Made by a program: the position numbers and the translations under genes
In this document: in pieces, positions 9,513 through 18,734 of the stretch
How positions within the stretch are numbered: position 1 is the stretch's first letter
Layout of the letters: every line of letters starts with the position of its first letter
Notes under the pieces: model-generated
Database searches by the model: none
Told to the model about the DNA's origin: nothing
Seen by the model: only the letters and a program-made list of their open reading frames with translations
Origin: BOG-994 sp049514215
GTDB taxonomy: Bacteria; Pseudomonadota; Gammaproteobacteria; Burkholderiales; Burkholderiaceae_D
Direction: 5' to 3'
Length of the DNA: 64,000 bases
Assembly: GCA_049514215.1 (NCBI GenBank)
Contig: JBEKVI010000010.1
Span: 29,959 to 93,958 of the forward strand

Positions 9513-10373
9513 TCACTTGTCGAGATTCTTGCCGATCATCCGGATAAGGAAGATCGCGGCGATATTGGCCAGCACGACTGCGAACAGGGCGCCGGCCGAC
9601 GCGACCCCGACATCGAAATTCATGAGCGCCTGCTTGAAGATCAGAAAAGCGACATTCGTGCTGGCGTTTCCGGGTCCGCCTCCGGTGGTGGTGAAGATTT
9701 CGGCAAAGATACTCAGCAGGAAAATCATCTCGATCATGATGACGACCGCGATGGCCCGTCCCAGATGGGGCAGCACCAGAAACCAGAAACGCTGCAGGGC
9801 ATTGGCACCGTCCATGCGCGCGGCCTCGAGTTGCTCCATGTCGAGCGACTGCAGTGACGTAATAAAAATCAGGCAGGCGAACGGCAGCCACTGCCAGGCC
9901 ACCATGACGATGATCGACGTGAGGGGAAAGTCGGTCAACCAGTCGATTGGGGTCGCACCAACTGCAAGACTCAGTTGGGCGAAGATCCCGTAGATGGGGT
10001 TCATCATCATGTGCTTCCAGAGCAGCGCGTTTGCCGTTGGCATGACAAAGAACGGGGAGATGAGAAGTAGACGCACGACCGCGCGCCCTGGAAATGGCGC
10101 GTTTACGAGCAGTGCGAGCGCGACTCCGAACACGACGGTGATCGCGATGACCGAGGTCAGAAGGAGAATCGTATTGAGCACGGACGGCCCGAAATCGGGG
10201 TCCGTCACGAAATACTCGAAGTTCGACAGACCGATGAATTCGTGCTCACCGGGTTGCATCAGGTTGTAGCGGATCACCGAAAAATACAGTGTCATGACCA
10301 GAGGCACGATCATCCACACGAACAGCGACACGACCGCTGGAGCGAGGAGAGCTCGGGGCAAGAGGCGATTCAT
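9513..10373 (-). CDS. smoF: Polyol ABC transporter permease (MalF type)
   Basis: 286 residues with about six membrane segments and an EAA loop (EAARMDGANALQRF). ATG 10373 (MNRLLPRAL) is preferred over the in-frame 10451, because the extra 26 residues would precede the cytoplasmic start with unrelated, His/Pro-rich sequence. It heterodimerises with SmoG. A 110-bp gap separates it from the binding-protein gene, a common place for a stem-loop that keeps binding protein in excess, though I did not find a perfect one. Confidence 0.94.
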   Translation of the reverse strand: MNRLLPRALLAPAVVSLFVWMIVPLVMTLYFSVIRYNLMQPGEHEFIGLSNFEYFVTDPDFGPSVLNTILLLTSVIAITVVFGVALALLVNAPFPGRAVVRLLLISPFFVMPTANALLWKHMMMNPIYGIFAQLSLAVGATPIDWLTDFPLTSIIVMVAWQWLPFACLIFITSLQSLDMEQLEAARMDGANALQRFWFLVLPHLGRAIAVVIMIEMIFLLSIFAEIFTTTGGGPGNASTNVAFLIFKQALMNFDVGVASAGALFAVVLANIAAIFLIRMIGKNLDK

Positions 10374-10483
10374 GCGCGCGCGATGGTAGCGGCTTGTTCC
10401 TGGACTGAAGTAATCCGGATGCGGTGCCCGAGCGATGTGTCCACGGCGCAAAAAGCCTAAGGAAGCCGTGGACCCCGCATGAC

Positions 10484-11788
10484 CTATTTGTAGTAGTCCG
10501 CCTTGCGCATTTCGCGGTCCGCCGCGTTCTGGCCGGCGGCGAGCGCCGCGTCGACCGTCTCCTTGCCCGCGAGCGCCGCGCTCATTTGCTGCCCAACTGC
10601 AATACCGATCGCCTGAAACTCGGGAATGGCGGCAAACTGGACACCCACGTAAGGACTCTTGGGCAAGGTGCTGTCATTTGGATTGGCGGAATCAATGGCC
10701 TTTTTCTCCGCGTCGGCGAATTTCGCCGCCTTCTGGAAATCCGGATTTTGATAGGTCGAGGCGCGCGTGCCGGTGGGCACAGTGGCCCAGCTGGTCTGGG
10801 ACGCCACCAACTTGATGTATTCCTTCGATGTGGCCCAGTTGATGAACTTTTGTGCCGCATCCGCGTTCTTGGTGCTGACCGGGATTCCAAGGGCCCATGC
10901 CCAGAGCCAGTTTGCGCCCTTGGGCGTGACCGCGACCGGTGCCTGGGCGAAGGCAACCTTGTCGGCGACCTTGCTTTGTTTGGGGTCGCTGACGAACGAT
11001 GCGGCAATGGTGGCGTCCACCCACATGCCACATTTGCCTTGGCTATAGAGCGCGAGAATCTCATTGAAGCTATTGGCCGAGGATCCGGGTGGGCCGTCCT
11101 TTTTCATGAGATCAACGTAGAAGGTAATGGCGTCGTGCCACGGCTTCGTGTTGAGTTGGGGCTTCCAACTCATGTCAAACCACTGACCCCCATAGGTATT
11201 GACGAGGGTCGTGAGTAAAGCCATGTTGTCGCCCCATCCGGGCTTGCCTCTGAGGCAGATCCCATAGACCCCGGTGGCTGGATCCGTGATCTTGTCGGCG
11301 ATATCGCGGACCTGGTCCCAAGTCGGCCTCTCGGGCATCGTCATTCCCGCCTTTTGGACCAAATCGGAGCGATACATGAGCATCGAACTCTCCCCGTAGA
11401 ACGGGGCGGCGTAGAGCTTCCCATCAACCGACAGTCCATTGCGGATCGAAGGCAGAAGGTCGTTTACGTCGTAATTCGCGTCGGGCTTGATCTCCTTTAG
11501 CCAGCCCTTCTTGCCCCAGATCGGCGTCTCGTACATGCCAATCGTCATGATGTCGAATTGGCCGCCCTTGGTTGCGATGTCCGTGGTCACGCGCTGGCGC
11601 AATACGCCCTCCTCGAGGGTCACCCACTTCACTTTGATGTCCGGGTTCGCCTCTTCGAAGAACTTCGTGAGCTTTTGCATCTCGATCATGTGAGGGTTGT
11701 TGACCGTGGCAATCACGAGATCGGTTGCCGAGGCAACGCTAGCGCACGTCAGACCGAGGACCAGGACGAAAAGTGGCTTTAGCTTCAT
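10484..11788 (-). CDS. smoE: Polyol-binding periplasmic protein (SmoE type)
   Basis: 434 residues, cluster B sugar-binding protein that captures sorbitol/mannitol in the periplasm. Signal peptide residues 1-21 (cleavage after VASA). The mature protein has the family features KFFEEANPDIKV and FDIMTIGMYETPIWGKKGWL near its start. It is the first gene of the minus-strand operon smoEFGK-mtlK-smoS, so the operon promoter should lie just right of 11788. Confidence 0.95.
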   Translation of the reverse strand: MKLKPLFVLVLGLTCASVASATDLVIATVNNPHMIEMQKLTKFFEEANPDIKVKWVTLEEGVLRQRVTTDIATKGGQFDIMTIGMYETPIWGKKGWLKEIKPDANYDVNDLLPSIRNGLSVDGKLYAAPFYGESSMLMYRSDLVQKAGMTMPERPTWDQVRDIADKITDPATGVYGICLRGKPGWGDNMALLTTLVNTYGGQWFDMSWKPQLNTKPWHDAITFYVDLMKKDGPPGSSANSFNEILALYSQGKCGMWVDATIAASFVSDPKQSKVADKVAFAQAPVAVTPKGANWLWAWALGIPVSTKNADAAQKFINWATSKEYIKLVASQTSWATVPTGTRASTYQNPDFQKAAKFADAEKKAIDSANPNDSTLPKSPYVGVQFAAIPEFQAIGIAVGQQMSAALAGKETVDAALAAGQNAADREMRKADYYK

Positions 11789-12375
11789 GGCGGCTGTCTC
11801 TCTTAGGGCGGCCCGTGAGGGCTCGATTTATAAGGTCCGCTTGAATCAGCAAGCGTCCGATGCGCAGGATTCTATTCCGCACTTTGCGGGCGATCTGATA
11901 CGCATTCGTTGGAATGCAGATACTTTTTTGTACGGCTTTGCAGCATTTCTCAGGGATTCGACGCAATCGCGTACCGAGCCCTTCCTGAGCCGCCCCGCCG
12001 AACGAAGACGGCTACCGGAGCCGTCCAGCATCCGTGGGGCGCTGCCGGATGCGGGGCACATAAAGACCGTTGATTCGGAAATGACGTGCTTATTTGCACT
12101 CTGCAAGGACGAGCCCTGTGCGCTCGACCGCGGAGGGCCAGCCGACGGTAAACATGCACATTCGAGTCATCGTCTCGCCGCGCATTTTGGAGCAGGTTCT
12201 CTTCGGGCGGGCAGCGCTACCCGAGCTCGGGTGAAGGCATCGGTTAGCCCCGAATCTGGGATCCGCCATGGGCATACTTGTTGCTTCTGTTCGCATATTT
12301 GCGCGGCTTCCCCGTTTTTCTGCCGAAAGACGCGGGAACCGCGTCCCAAAGTTCGATTTGAGGTCAGGAAAAGTC
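11789..12375. other. Divergent intergenic region with stem-loops, 587 bp
   Basis: Separates the polyol operon promoter (leftward) from the HExxH protein (rightward). Perfect inverted repeats are seen at 12007-12025 (7-bp arms GACGGCT/AGCCGTC), 12028-12052 (6-bp arms GCATCC/GGATGC) and 12329-12345 (7-bp arms GACGCGG/CCGCGTC, 3-nt loop). The last lies 30 bp before the ATG at 12376 and would fold in that gene's leader. No complete gene was found. Confidence 0.5.
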
Positions 12376-12816
12376 ATGGACGAATTATTCGCGGCTCTAC
12401 TTTCATGGGCGGTGACGCTCTCAGGTTATCCCACGCCCGCTCAGCAGCCCGAAGTGGTGTCGGTTCCCCACGCTTTTTTCGTCGAGCAGGCCTGTGGGGG
12501 GCATGAGTGCAGGGTGTACGGCTGGTATGCGGGCGGCCGCAAGCTCTATCTCGACGAACGCATGGATCCCCAGAACGACCTGCTTGCGTCCTCGGTCGTC
12601 GTACACGAGATGGTGCATTATCTCCAGGGTCTCGCGCGTAACGGTGGGGTTCCCGCTCGCGGAGCAGCCTTTGGGGAGCGCATGTCCTGCCCTGATGCGA
12701 TCGCCGACGAGCGCGAGGCCTACGGGGTTCAGAAGGAATACCTTCTTCGCTACGGTGTCTACCAACCCGTGGGCATCTCCATGCTCAACGTGGGCTGCAG
12801 CCCCGATCAGAAGTAA
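12376..12816 (+). CDS. Small HExxH protein, possible secreted zinc peptidase (DUF6647-like)
   Basis: 146 residues. ATG 12376 has AGGA upstream and begins a short hydrophobic leader (ELFAALLSWAVTL). The centre carries H77-E78-x-x-H81 in VVVHEMVHYLQ, the zinc-metallopeptidase helix, followed about 30 residues later by ADEREAYGVQKEY, where E112 or E114 could be the third ligand (gluzincin-like). Four cysteines (40, 45, 105, 141) could form disulfides. I do not recall a functionally characterised member; DUF6647 is a tentative match. It is alone between divergent and unrelated neighbours. Confidence 0.8.
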   Translation: MDELFAALLSWAVTLSGYPTPAQQPEVVSVPHAFFVEQACGGHECRVYGWYAGGRKLYLDERMDPQNDLLASSVVVHEMVHYLQGLARNGGVPARGAAFGERMSCPDAIADEREAYGVQKEYLLRYGVYQPVGISMLNVGCSPDQK

Positions 12817-13038
12817 TCCGCGCTCGCTGCCCGAGCGACTGATTGTCGGCGCTCCTGGTCGGGACGATGCCCGGTCGGGTACGCAGTCTGTCTGCGACGG
12901 ATTGAATTGATGTCGCGGTTGCCGCGGATGCGCCTCGTGCCTGTTTCGCCACGGAAATTCACGAGCGCATAATGGCGCCGATTGTGAGGGGGGCCAGTCT
13001 GCCTGAACCCGGGCCTCTTCCCTCCAAAGGGAGTCAAG

Positions 13039-13425
13039 ATGGCCGTCAAAGTCGTGCGACTGGGTTCGCCTAGAACCGCCAACGAGGGGGTCCGCATTGG
13101 AACCGTGAGAAAACCACCGCGCGGCGTTCCGAAGCGTGAGTTTTCTAGCCGGGACTTCTATGATGTGTGGATGCCGGAGCTCTCGCCGTCGGTCGAACTC
13201 ATGGCGCAAGCCAAGGCCGCAGAAACGCAGGCCGATTGGGAGCGGTTTATTCGCAAGTACCGCACGCAGATGAATCGACCTGAGAGCGCGCGGCTTTTGG
13301 ATCTGCTTGCCTTGCTTTCAAAAGACGCCAACTTCGCGGTGGGTTGCTACTGCGAAGTGGAGTCCCGCTGTCACCGCTCGATTCTGAGAAAGTTGCTACA
13401 AGAGCGGGGCGCGACACTCGACTAA
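13039..13425 (+). CDS. DUF488 family protein
   Basis: 128 residues with the family's C-terminal signature (GCYCEVESRCHRSIL, residues about 103-117) and the early R-x-G-T-V-R-K-P-P-R-G-V pattern. DUF488 proteins are small cytoplasmic proteins of unknown function; the conserved Cys/His set suggests metal or nucleic-acid contact but nothing is proven. The start at 13039 follows GGGAG. It is likely a single-gene unit, convergent with chrA. Confidence 0.92.
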   Translation: MAVKVVRLGSPRTANEGVRIGTVRKPPRGVPKREFSSRDFYDVWMPELSPSVELMAQAKAAETQADWERFIRKYRTQMNRPESARLLDLLALLSKDANFAVGCYCEVESRCHRSILRKLLQERGATLD

Positions 13426-13484
13426 CCAAGGCGAGAGCCCTCGCGAACACGCGAATGGATTTTCGCGGCCCTCCCCTCGGTGGA

Positions 13485-14702
13485 CTAGCCGATCGTCTGC
13501 AGAACCCATCCCAGAAGCGCACTGAAGAGCACGACGAGCCAGGGAGGCAGCTTCCAGAAAGAAAGCGCCCAGAGGTCCGCGAGCGCGAGGGCGAAGTCAC
13601 TCCAACTCGTCACGCTTGTAGTCCATATGGGTCGATAAAGCGCGGCCAGCAGAAGTCCGACGACGGCCGCATTGATACCCGCCATCGCTTTGCGGGCCAT
13701 GTTATTGGCCCGCAGCCGGTCCCACAGCGGAAGGATTCCTAGAATGAGAAGAGACCCAGGAAGAAAAAGCGCGAAGAGACTTAGCAGCGCGCCGATCCAC
13801 CCCTTTGGTGCAGTTTGCAGCGATGCACCAAGAAAAGCCGCAAAGCTAAAGAGCGGTCCTGGCATCGCTTGTGTCGCCCCGTATCCTGCGAGAAATACTG
13901 GCTCGGAAATCCATCCTCGGCCCACGACCTCACTTTGAAGGAGGGGCAAGACGACGTGCCCTCCGCCAAAGACCAAGGCACCGGAGCGATAGAACACGTC
14001 GAGCACGGCAATCGTCGAGCTGGGCCAGAATCGCTCCCAGAGCGGCAAGCCCATCAAGATCATAAAAAAAAGCGCGACTAGATACGGCGCGAGGAGGCGA
14101 GAAACCATTGTCGGCAGTGGCCCCTGCGGCGTCTGGGTGAGAGGTTCCAAGAAGAACATGCCCGCCAATCCGGCTCCGACCAGGATTCCGAGCTGTCCCG
14201 CAGGCCCGGGCCAGGCGAGTGCGATTGCCGCTGAAAACGCTGCGGCCAACAGACGCAGCTTGTCCGAGCCCAAGCCGACGGCCATTGCCCAGACCGCCCG
14301 GGCGACAACGGCCACTGCAACGACTCGCAGTCCAACGAGCACCCCGGAGGGAATGGCGGCCCCAAAATCGATGAGCCCAAGTGCCAAAACGACGAGGAAG
14401 GCGGCCGACGGCGCGGTAAATCCGGCCCAGGCCGCGACTGCGCCGAGGAAACCGGCCCGCGCATAGCCGATCGCGATCCCAAGCTGGCTGCTTGCCGGCC
14501 CGGGGAGAAATTGGCAGACGGCGAGGACGTCTGCGAAGCTCGCCTCGCTTAGCCAACCTCGCCGGGTTACGAACTCTTCCCGAAAATATCCGATATGGGC
14601 GAGCGGACCTCCGAACGAGGTCAACCCGAGTCGAAGAAACACGGCCAATACAACCAGCGCCTCGTGCGGGGGACGGTTCGCGAAAGGAAGCTTGACTGGC
14701 AT
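13485..14702 (-). CDS. chrA: Chromate efflux transporter, long-chain CHR family
   Basis: 405 residues made of two homologous halves, each beginning with a conserved motif: FGGPLAHIGYF near residue 32, and FGGGHVVLPLL near residue 245. The halves are rich in membrane segments, 10-13 in total. Exports chromate, conferring chromate tolerance in characterised members. No chrB-type regulator is next to it. The start at 14702 gives the normal N-terminus (HEALVVLAVFLRLG). Confidence 0.95.
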   Translation of the reverse strand: MPVKLPFANRPPHEALVVLAVFLRLGLTSFGGPLAHIGYFREEFVTRRGWLSEASFADVLAVCQFLPGPASSQLGIAIGYARAGFLGAVAAWAGFTAPSAAFLVVLALGLIDFGAAIPSGVLVGLRVVAVAVVARAVWAMAVGLGSDKLRLLAAAFSAAIALAWPGPAGQLGILVGAGLAGMFFLEPLTQTPQGPLPTMVSRLLAPYLVALFFMILMGLPLWERFWPSSTIAVLDVFYRSGALVFGGGHVVLPLLQSEVVGRGWISEPVFLAGYGATQAMPGPLFSFAAFLGASLQTAPKGWIGALLSLFALFLPGSLLILGILPLWDRLRANNMARKAMAGINAAVVGLLLAALYRPIWTTSVTSWSDFALALADLWALSFWKLPPWLVVLFSALLGWVLQTIG

Positions 14703-14849
14703 CGGGAGGCGCTTGCCGAGATCAGCTTAAGAAATAAGCGGGTTCAACGAGACGGACTCGGGGAGGGCGGCCGCCGGCGCGGCGTCGAACACCCGTGAGC
14801 CGGCCGTACTGACCCGTCGCCAGATGCGGCAGGCTCACATCCCTAGGAT

Positions 14850-16412
14850 TCACGACCAAGGGCCGCCCTTGCTGCACACGATGCCGTGCTTTGCCATGTA
14901 GGCGCTCAGGGCTTGAGCACTCCCTTGGGGGTCCGCCAGTCCGACATATCCGTCCGGACGCACAAGGTACAAGGCGTTGCGCCGTAGCCCCATACCGCTC
15001 ATCGCCGATTGCCATGTGAAGGTGTAGAGAGGACAACACTGCTCTAAGCAAGCCGTGCGCAAGGCGGGCGTGGCCTCCCCGTAGACGTGGGCCTGCCAGC
15101 CAAGCCCGTCCAAACGTGAGAAGTTGTCTTTTCCATCGGCGCAGAACTCAACGTAGGGGAGGCGGTCACCGCCGCGGACCGAGCCGGCGCGTCCCGCATT
15201 GAGCTCGCAGCTCCGGTAGCTGACCTTGATTTGCGAGACCGTCCGAAAAAGAAAGCGACGCGGGGCTCTAAAGCGCAGTACACGCGAAAAGAGGATGGGC
15301 AGCAGTTTCAGGCGAATCACGCGCGCCACGGGCGTGCTGCTCGTCACCACCGTAAACGCCCGGTCGGTCGTCGAAACGAGACGCCTCGCAAACGCTATCC
15401 GCTCGGTTTCGTAGCTGTCAAGAAGCGAAAGATGACCGCGGGTCTGTAAAACGGAGGCCAGCTTCCAGGCCAGATTGACGGCGTCCCCGATGCCGGTATT
15501 CATACCTTGACCGCCCACTGGACTGTGAATGTGCGCGGCGTCGCCAAGAAGAAATGCATGACCTTTCTGGAACCGGGTCGCCACGCGATGGTGCACGCGG
15601 TACGTTGAAAACCAATTGACCTGACCGACTTGCAGATGCATCCAATCGAGGACGCGCCTGTTGACATCGTTCCACGCGAGGCCCTCGGAGGCGCCGGGCA
15701 CGTCTTCCTTGAGGGCGCCTACGAGTCGAACATGTCCGTCTGCTTTTAAGGGGAACAGGGCAAGAAAATCCGTGCGGTCCAATCCCACGTGAAGCCCGCC
15801 GTCGACGGGGGGTCCTTGCGCTTGGACGTCGGCAACGTAGAAGACGTGCTGATAAGTGCCGCCCAGAAAGCCGATTTGGAGGCATTCGCGCACCGCGGAG
15901 TGCGCGCCATCGCAGCCTGCAATGTAGGCTGCATCGCAAAGCTCGATGCGCCCGTCGTGCCCTTTCAGGCGCGCGCGCACTCCTGCGTCCGTGTCTGTGA
16001 AATCGAGCAGCTCGATATGGCGTTCGACCGATAGGCCTCGCGAAGCCAGGGTCTCGATGAGGAGCGCTTCGTGCTCGTCCTGGGGATAGATGAGCGGAAA
16101 TGGGTAGGGGCTTAATCCCTCACCGATGTTACGCAGCTCGGCCCGCGCGACTTTATTTCCGGAAGCCCAGAAGTTAAGCGTGTCCACCTCGCGTCCTGCG
16201 GCCAGCACTGCTTCGGCAAGACCGATTTGCCGGTAAAACTCGAGCGTTCTCGCCTGTACCGCAAGCGCTCTGGACGTCGCCGCCGAAACCGCTGTCTTGT
16301 CGATGATACGAACCCGTACGCCCAGTCGGATAAGCCAGAGCGCCAGTACCAGACCGGTCGGACCTGCGCCGACCACGAGTACCTCGGTCTTTCCCGTCGG
16401 CGAAGCGCCCAT
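14850..16412 (-). CDS. FAD-dependent aromatic monooxygenase (PHBH/PheA/TetX-like)
   Basis: 520 residues. It has the FAD Rossmann motif GAGPTG (15-20), the DG motif (AGCDGAHSAVR, near residue 168), and the second FAD motif GDAAHIHSPVGGQGMNTG (about 286-303). The C-terminal thioredoxin-like extension is typical of phenol- and polyketide-type hydroxylases. It uses NADPH and O2 to hydroxylate an aromatic substrate in the cytoplasm; the substrate is not evident. It stands alone, with no ring-cleavage genes nearby, so a detoxifying or tailoring role is as likely as catabolism. Confidence 0.93.
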   Translation of the reverse strand: MGASPTGKTEVLVVGAGPTGLVLALWLIRLGVRVRIIDKTAVSAATSRALAVQARTLEFYRQIGLAEAVLAAGREVDTLNFWASGNKVARAELRNIGEGLSPYPFPLIYPQDEHEALLIETLASRGLSVERHIELLDFTDTDAGVRARLKGHDGRIELCDAAYIAGCDGAHSAVRECLQIGFLGGTYQHVFYVADVQAQGPPVDGGLHVGLDRTDFLALFPLKADGHVRLVGALKEDVPGASEGLAWNDVNRRVLDWMHLQVGQVNWFSTYRVHHRVATRFQKGHAFLLGDAAHIHSPVGGQGMNTGIGDAVNLAWKLASVLQTRGHLSLLDSYETERIAFARRLVSTTDRAFTVVTSSTPVARVIRLKLLPILFSRVLRFRAPRRFLFRTVSQIKVSYRSCELNAGRAGSVRGGDRLPYVEFCADGKDNFSRLDGLGWQAHVYGEATPALRTACLEQCCPLYTFTWQSAMSGMGLRRNALYLVRPDGYVGLADPQGSAQALSAYMAKHGIVCSKGGPWS

Positions 16413-16661
16413 GCATTCAGTCTACCGCCATCGTCACCGCGCCGCCTATTCCCATAACGAGGGATCAAACAGATCACCCTAACCCACGCGGGGTGTAGGA
16501 CGGTCGCGACACGTTGCCAAAGAGGGTCGTCTCGCCGGCCACCGCGCTGCCACGGGACCGAAGATGCGACCTTCGTCGAGGCGGCTAGGGAATCGAGTGA
16601 GCCTACGAGCTCGTTCGCTTCCGTTCCCCGGGAGTCGTCCAAAGAACTGGGGGCCATTCGC

Positions 16662-17357
16662 CTACTGGTAGTTGCGGCCACTCTCCGAGGTCGGACGGCG
16701 CACGCGGATCGACGGCTTGAGAGTCACCGTCCAGTCGTGCACCTCGTTTGCGTTTTCTTCGGCGGCCGTCACGACTCGCGTCGTCGCAGCCTCTGTACCG
16801 ACCAGGTCGGGATGCCATACCCTCGCGCGGAAATCCTCACGGGGCAGTTCGGGAAGACGGGCGACTCCGTCATCCCCCGTCTGCGCGAAGTACGGACTCT
16901 CGGAAACGTAGACGTAAGCGATCATCCAATCGTGGATGTTGCATCCCAGAACAACCACTCCCGGACGATCAAAGAGTACGGGATCGGCCGGACTTCCGGA
17001 GTACAGCGGCAGCTCGAAGGTCTTGGCCGGGGAAAAGGAATAGACGTGATGCCGGATATTGTCCTTGTTGGGAAAACGCACCATCGAGCCGACTTGGACC
17101 ACCTTGACGTAGGGGACGAATTCCTTGTTGATCTGGTCGATGATTTCCTCGTGCGCCTTCGAAAGTCCGGGCGCGCCCTTCGCCGGGACGGCCACGACCA
17201 CGGCATCGCGCACGGGTTTGCCGTTTTGGTCGATGACACGAACGATCAGAGCGGCTGCAGACGCTTGCATCGGCGTTGCGAGCCCAACCACAAGCGACGC
17301 CGCGATGACCCTTAGGAAACTCTGTCCCCACTGTGCCCTGGCCCCTCTAGAACGCAT
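16662..17357 (-). CDS. Secreted cupredoxin-domain protein (methylamine utilization-like)
   Basis: 231 residues with a hydrophobic signal (FLRVIAASLVVGLATPMQASA). The mature part begins with a beta-strand domain with G-K-P-V-R-D-A-V-V, then a cupredoxin fold. The likely type-1 copper ligands are His in NIRHHVYSF and Cys/His/Met in GCNIHDWM. Such proteins are often labelled methylamine utilization protein, but no mau genes are present, so that label is not functional evidence. ATG 17357 overlaps the end of the upstream beta-barrel gene by 11 bp, showing coupling; the in-frame 17423 start would be deeper inside that gene. Confidence 0.85.
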   Translation of the reverse strand: MRSRGARAQWGQSFLRVIAASLVVGLATPMQASAAALIVRVIDQNGKPVRDAVVVAVPAKGAPGLSKAHEEIIDQINKEFVPYVKVVQVGSMVRFPNKDNIRHHVYSFSPAKTFELPLYSGSPADPVLFDRPGVVVLGCNIHDWMIAYVYVSESPYFAQTGDDGVARLPELPREDFRARVWHPDLVGTEAATTRVVTAAEENANEVHDWTVTLKPSIRVRRPTSESGRNYQ

Positions 17358-18252
17358 AGGAGGCTCCAACGAAGGCTTGATTTCGGATGTAGCGCAAACC
17401 GCCGGTTTCCGCGCTGCTGTCATGGCGCAGACTCGCGTTCACGGTCCAGCCGGGGGCCGCGAAGTACGTGTAGGTCGCGCTAAAGCCGCGCGTGAGAACG
17501 GGAATTCGCTCGACGAAGGCGTTCGGGCCAAAGACCGGGTTCGGTGCGATGGCGCGCGCTTGCTCGTCGTAGTCTTCCGAGTCGCCAAAATAGGTTACGG
17601 CCTCATCGCCGCGCCGTTGCTCGACGAACAAGGCGATCTGACTTGCCGCGGGAAGATCAAGGCTCACCCCGAGCCGGGCGAATTGGGCGGTGCTGGCATA
17701 GACGTCGCCCGGAAGATCTTCATCGTACTGCGGCGAGTTATCCTGCGTACGGCGTTCGACCCCGACACTTCCACTCAGGCGCAAAGCATCCTCCACGCGT
17801 TGCGCGAGCCCGATCGCGGCCCGAAGAATCCAGCCGTCGCGCGCGCTGTCCGAATAGCTGCGATGCGATATATCCAGGTCAACAATAGCGACCGGCACGT
17901 CGCGACCGAGTCCAAACTTGTGCGAGAACTGAGCGCCTCCTCCGAGAGTGACTTCGTTTAGACCCTGATAGCGGTTGTAGACCGTTGTCTCGGCATACGC
18001 GTTCCACGTTGCATTAACGAGCTTGGAGAGATCGAGATCATCGGATACGGCCAGCTGCGCGTTCGCTCCTTGCGCCGCACGGACTGCACCGCCGCCAGCA
18101 CCATTACTGACATTGCTATCAAAAAAGGCATTCCCGCTCACGTCGGTTTCGGCCGCTTGCAGTGCTTCGCAGCCAAGCAAGCCGACCACGAGACAAATCC
18201 GTGCCAGGGCAAAAGGCGAGGTTCGACGAGACGAGTCTTTCATGAAGCGCAT
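17347..18252 (-). CDS. Outer-membrane beta-barrel protein of unknown function
   Basis: 301 residues with a signal peptide (ARICLVVGLLGCEALQAAE) and alternating beta-strand pattern throughout, ending in NQAFVGASYAF, the C-terminal aromatic signature of outer-membrane barrels. Start options are 18252 (MRFMKD) and 18243 (MKDSS); the frame is open to 18447 but the extension looks non-coding. I do not recognise a named family. It is the first gene of a two-gene unit with the cupredoxin protein, which suggests a shared surface or copper-related job (inference). Confidence 0.85.
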   Translation of the reverse strand: MRFMKDSSRRTSPFALARICLVVGLLGCEALQAAETDVSGNAFFDSNVSNGAGGGAVRAAQGANAQLAVSDDLDLSKLVNATWNAYAETTVYNRYQGLNEVTLGGGAQFSHKFGLGRDVPVAIVDLDISHRSYSDSARDGWILRAAIGLAQRVEDALRLSGSVGVERRTQDNSPQYDEDLPGDVYASTAQFARLGVSLDLPAASQIALFVEQRRGDEAVTYFGDSEDYDEQARAIAPNPVFGPNAFVERIPVLTRGFSATYTYFAAPGWTVNASLRHDSSAETGGLRYIRNQAFVGASYAF

Positions 18253-18734
18253 CGCGAAAGTGAGTCCCAAGGGGAATCGGGACGCCCCGGTTGGAGGGTT
18301 CCTAGAATCTTCTGTCCACAGACGGGATTGGCCATGATCTCGCTTTCGGTTATTTCCCGTACGGCCCCGTCGAAATTGGCTTGATCGCGTGCGGGGAGCC
18401 CCCCCCAAAAAGGCGCGAAAGCGCGTACCTGAAAGCATCCGGAGCAAAGAGACTTAACGTTCTGCCCGAGTAGCGCCTTTGGCGCTGCCAGATTGCCGGT
18501 TGCGGGAAGCTCGAGTCAATCACTCCTTGGGTCAGGTTCTGGATCCGTCGGCCTCGTTTTGTAACGGGGATGAAATCATCGCAGCCAGACGCCACGTCGG
18601 CGCGTCTTGCGCACCGACAGTCACGCCTGTCGGCAATCGGGCTAGGCACCGTATTGGTTGTCGAAACGCGCAGCCACCTTGACACCGTTGCGCTTTCGCA
18701 TAATGGTTCCGGATTCATCGATTCGGAGGAAGCC
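18253..18734. other. Divergent intergenic region, 482 bp
   Basis: Separates the leftward beta-barrel/cupredoxin unit from the rightward phospholipase D. It holds a perfect hairpin at 18472-18486 (AGCGCC, TTT loop, GGCGCT) and a run of eight C near 18400. An ATG-initiated extension of the phospholipase frame starts at 18570 but reads unlike a signal peptide; see that gene. Confidence 0.45.
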
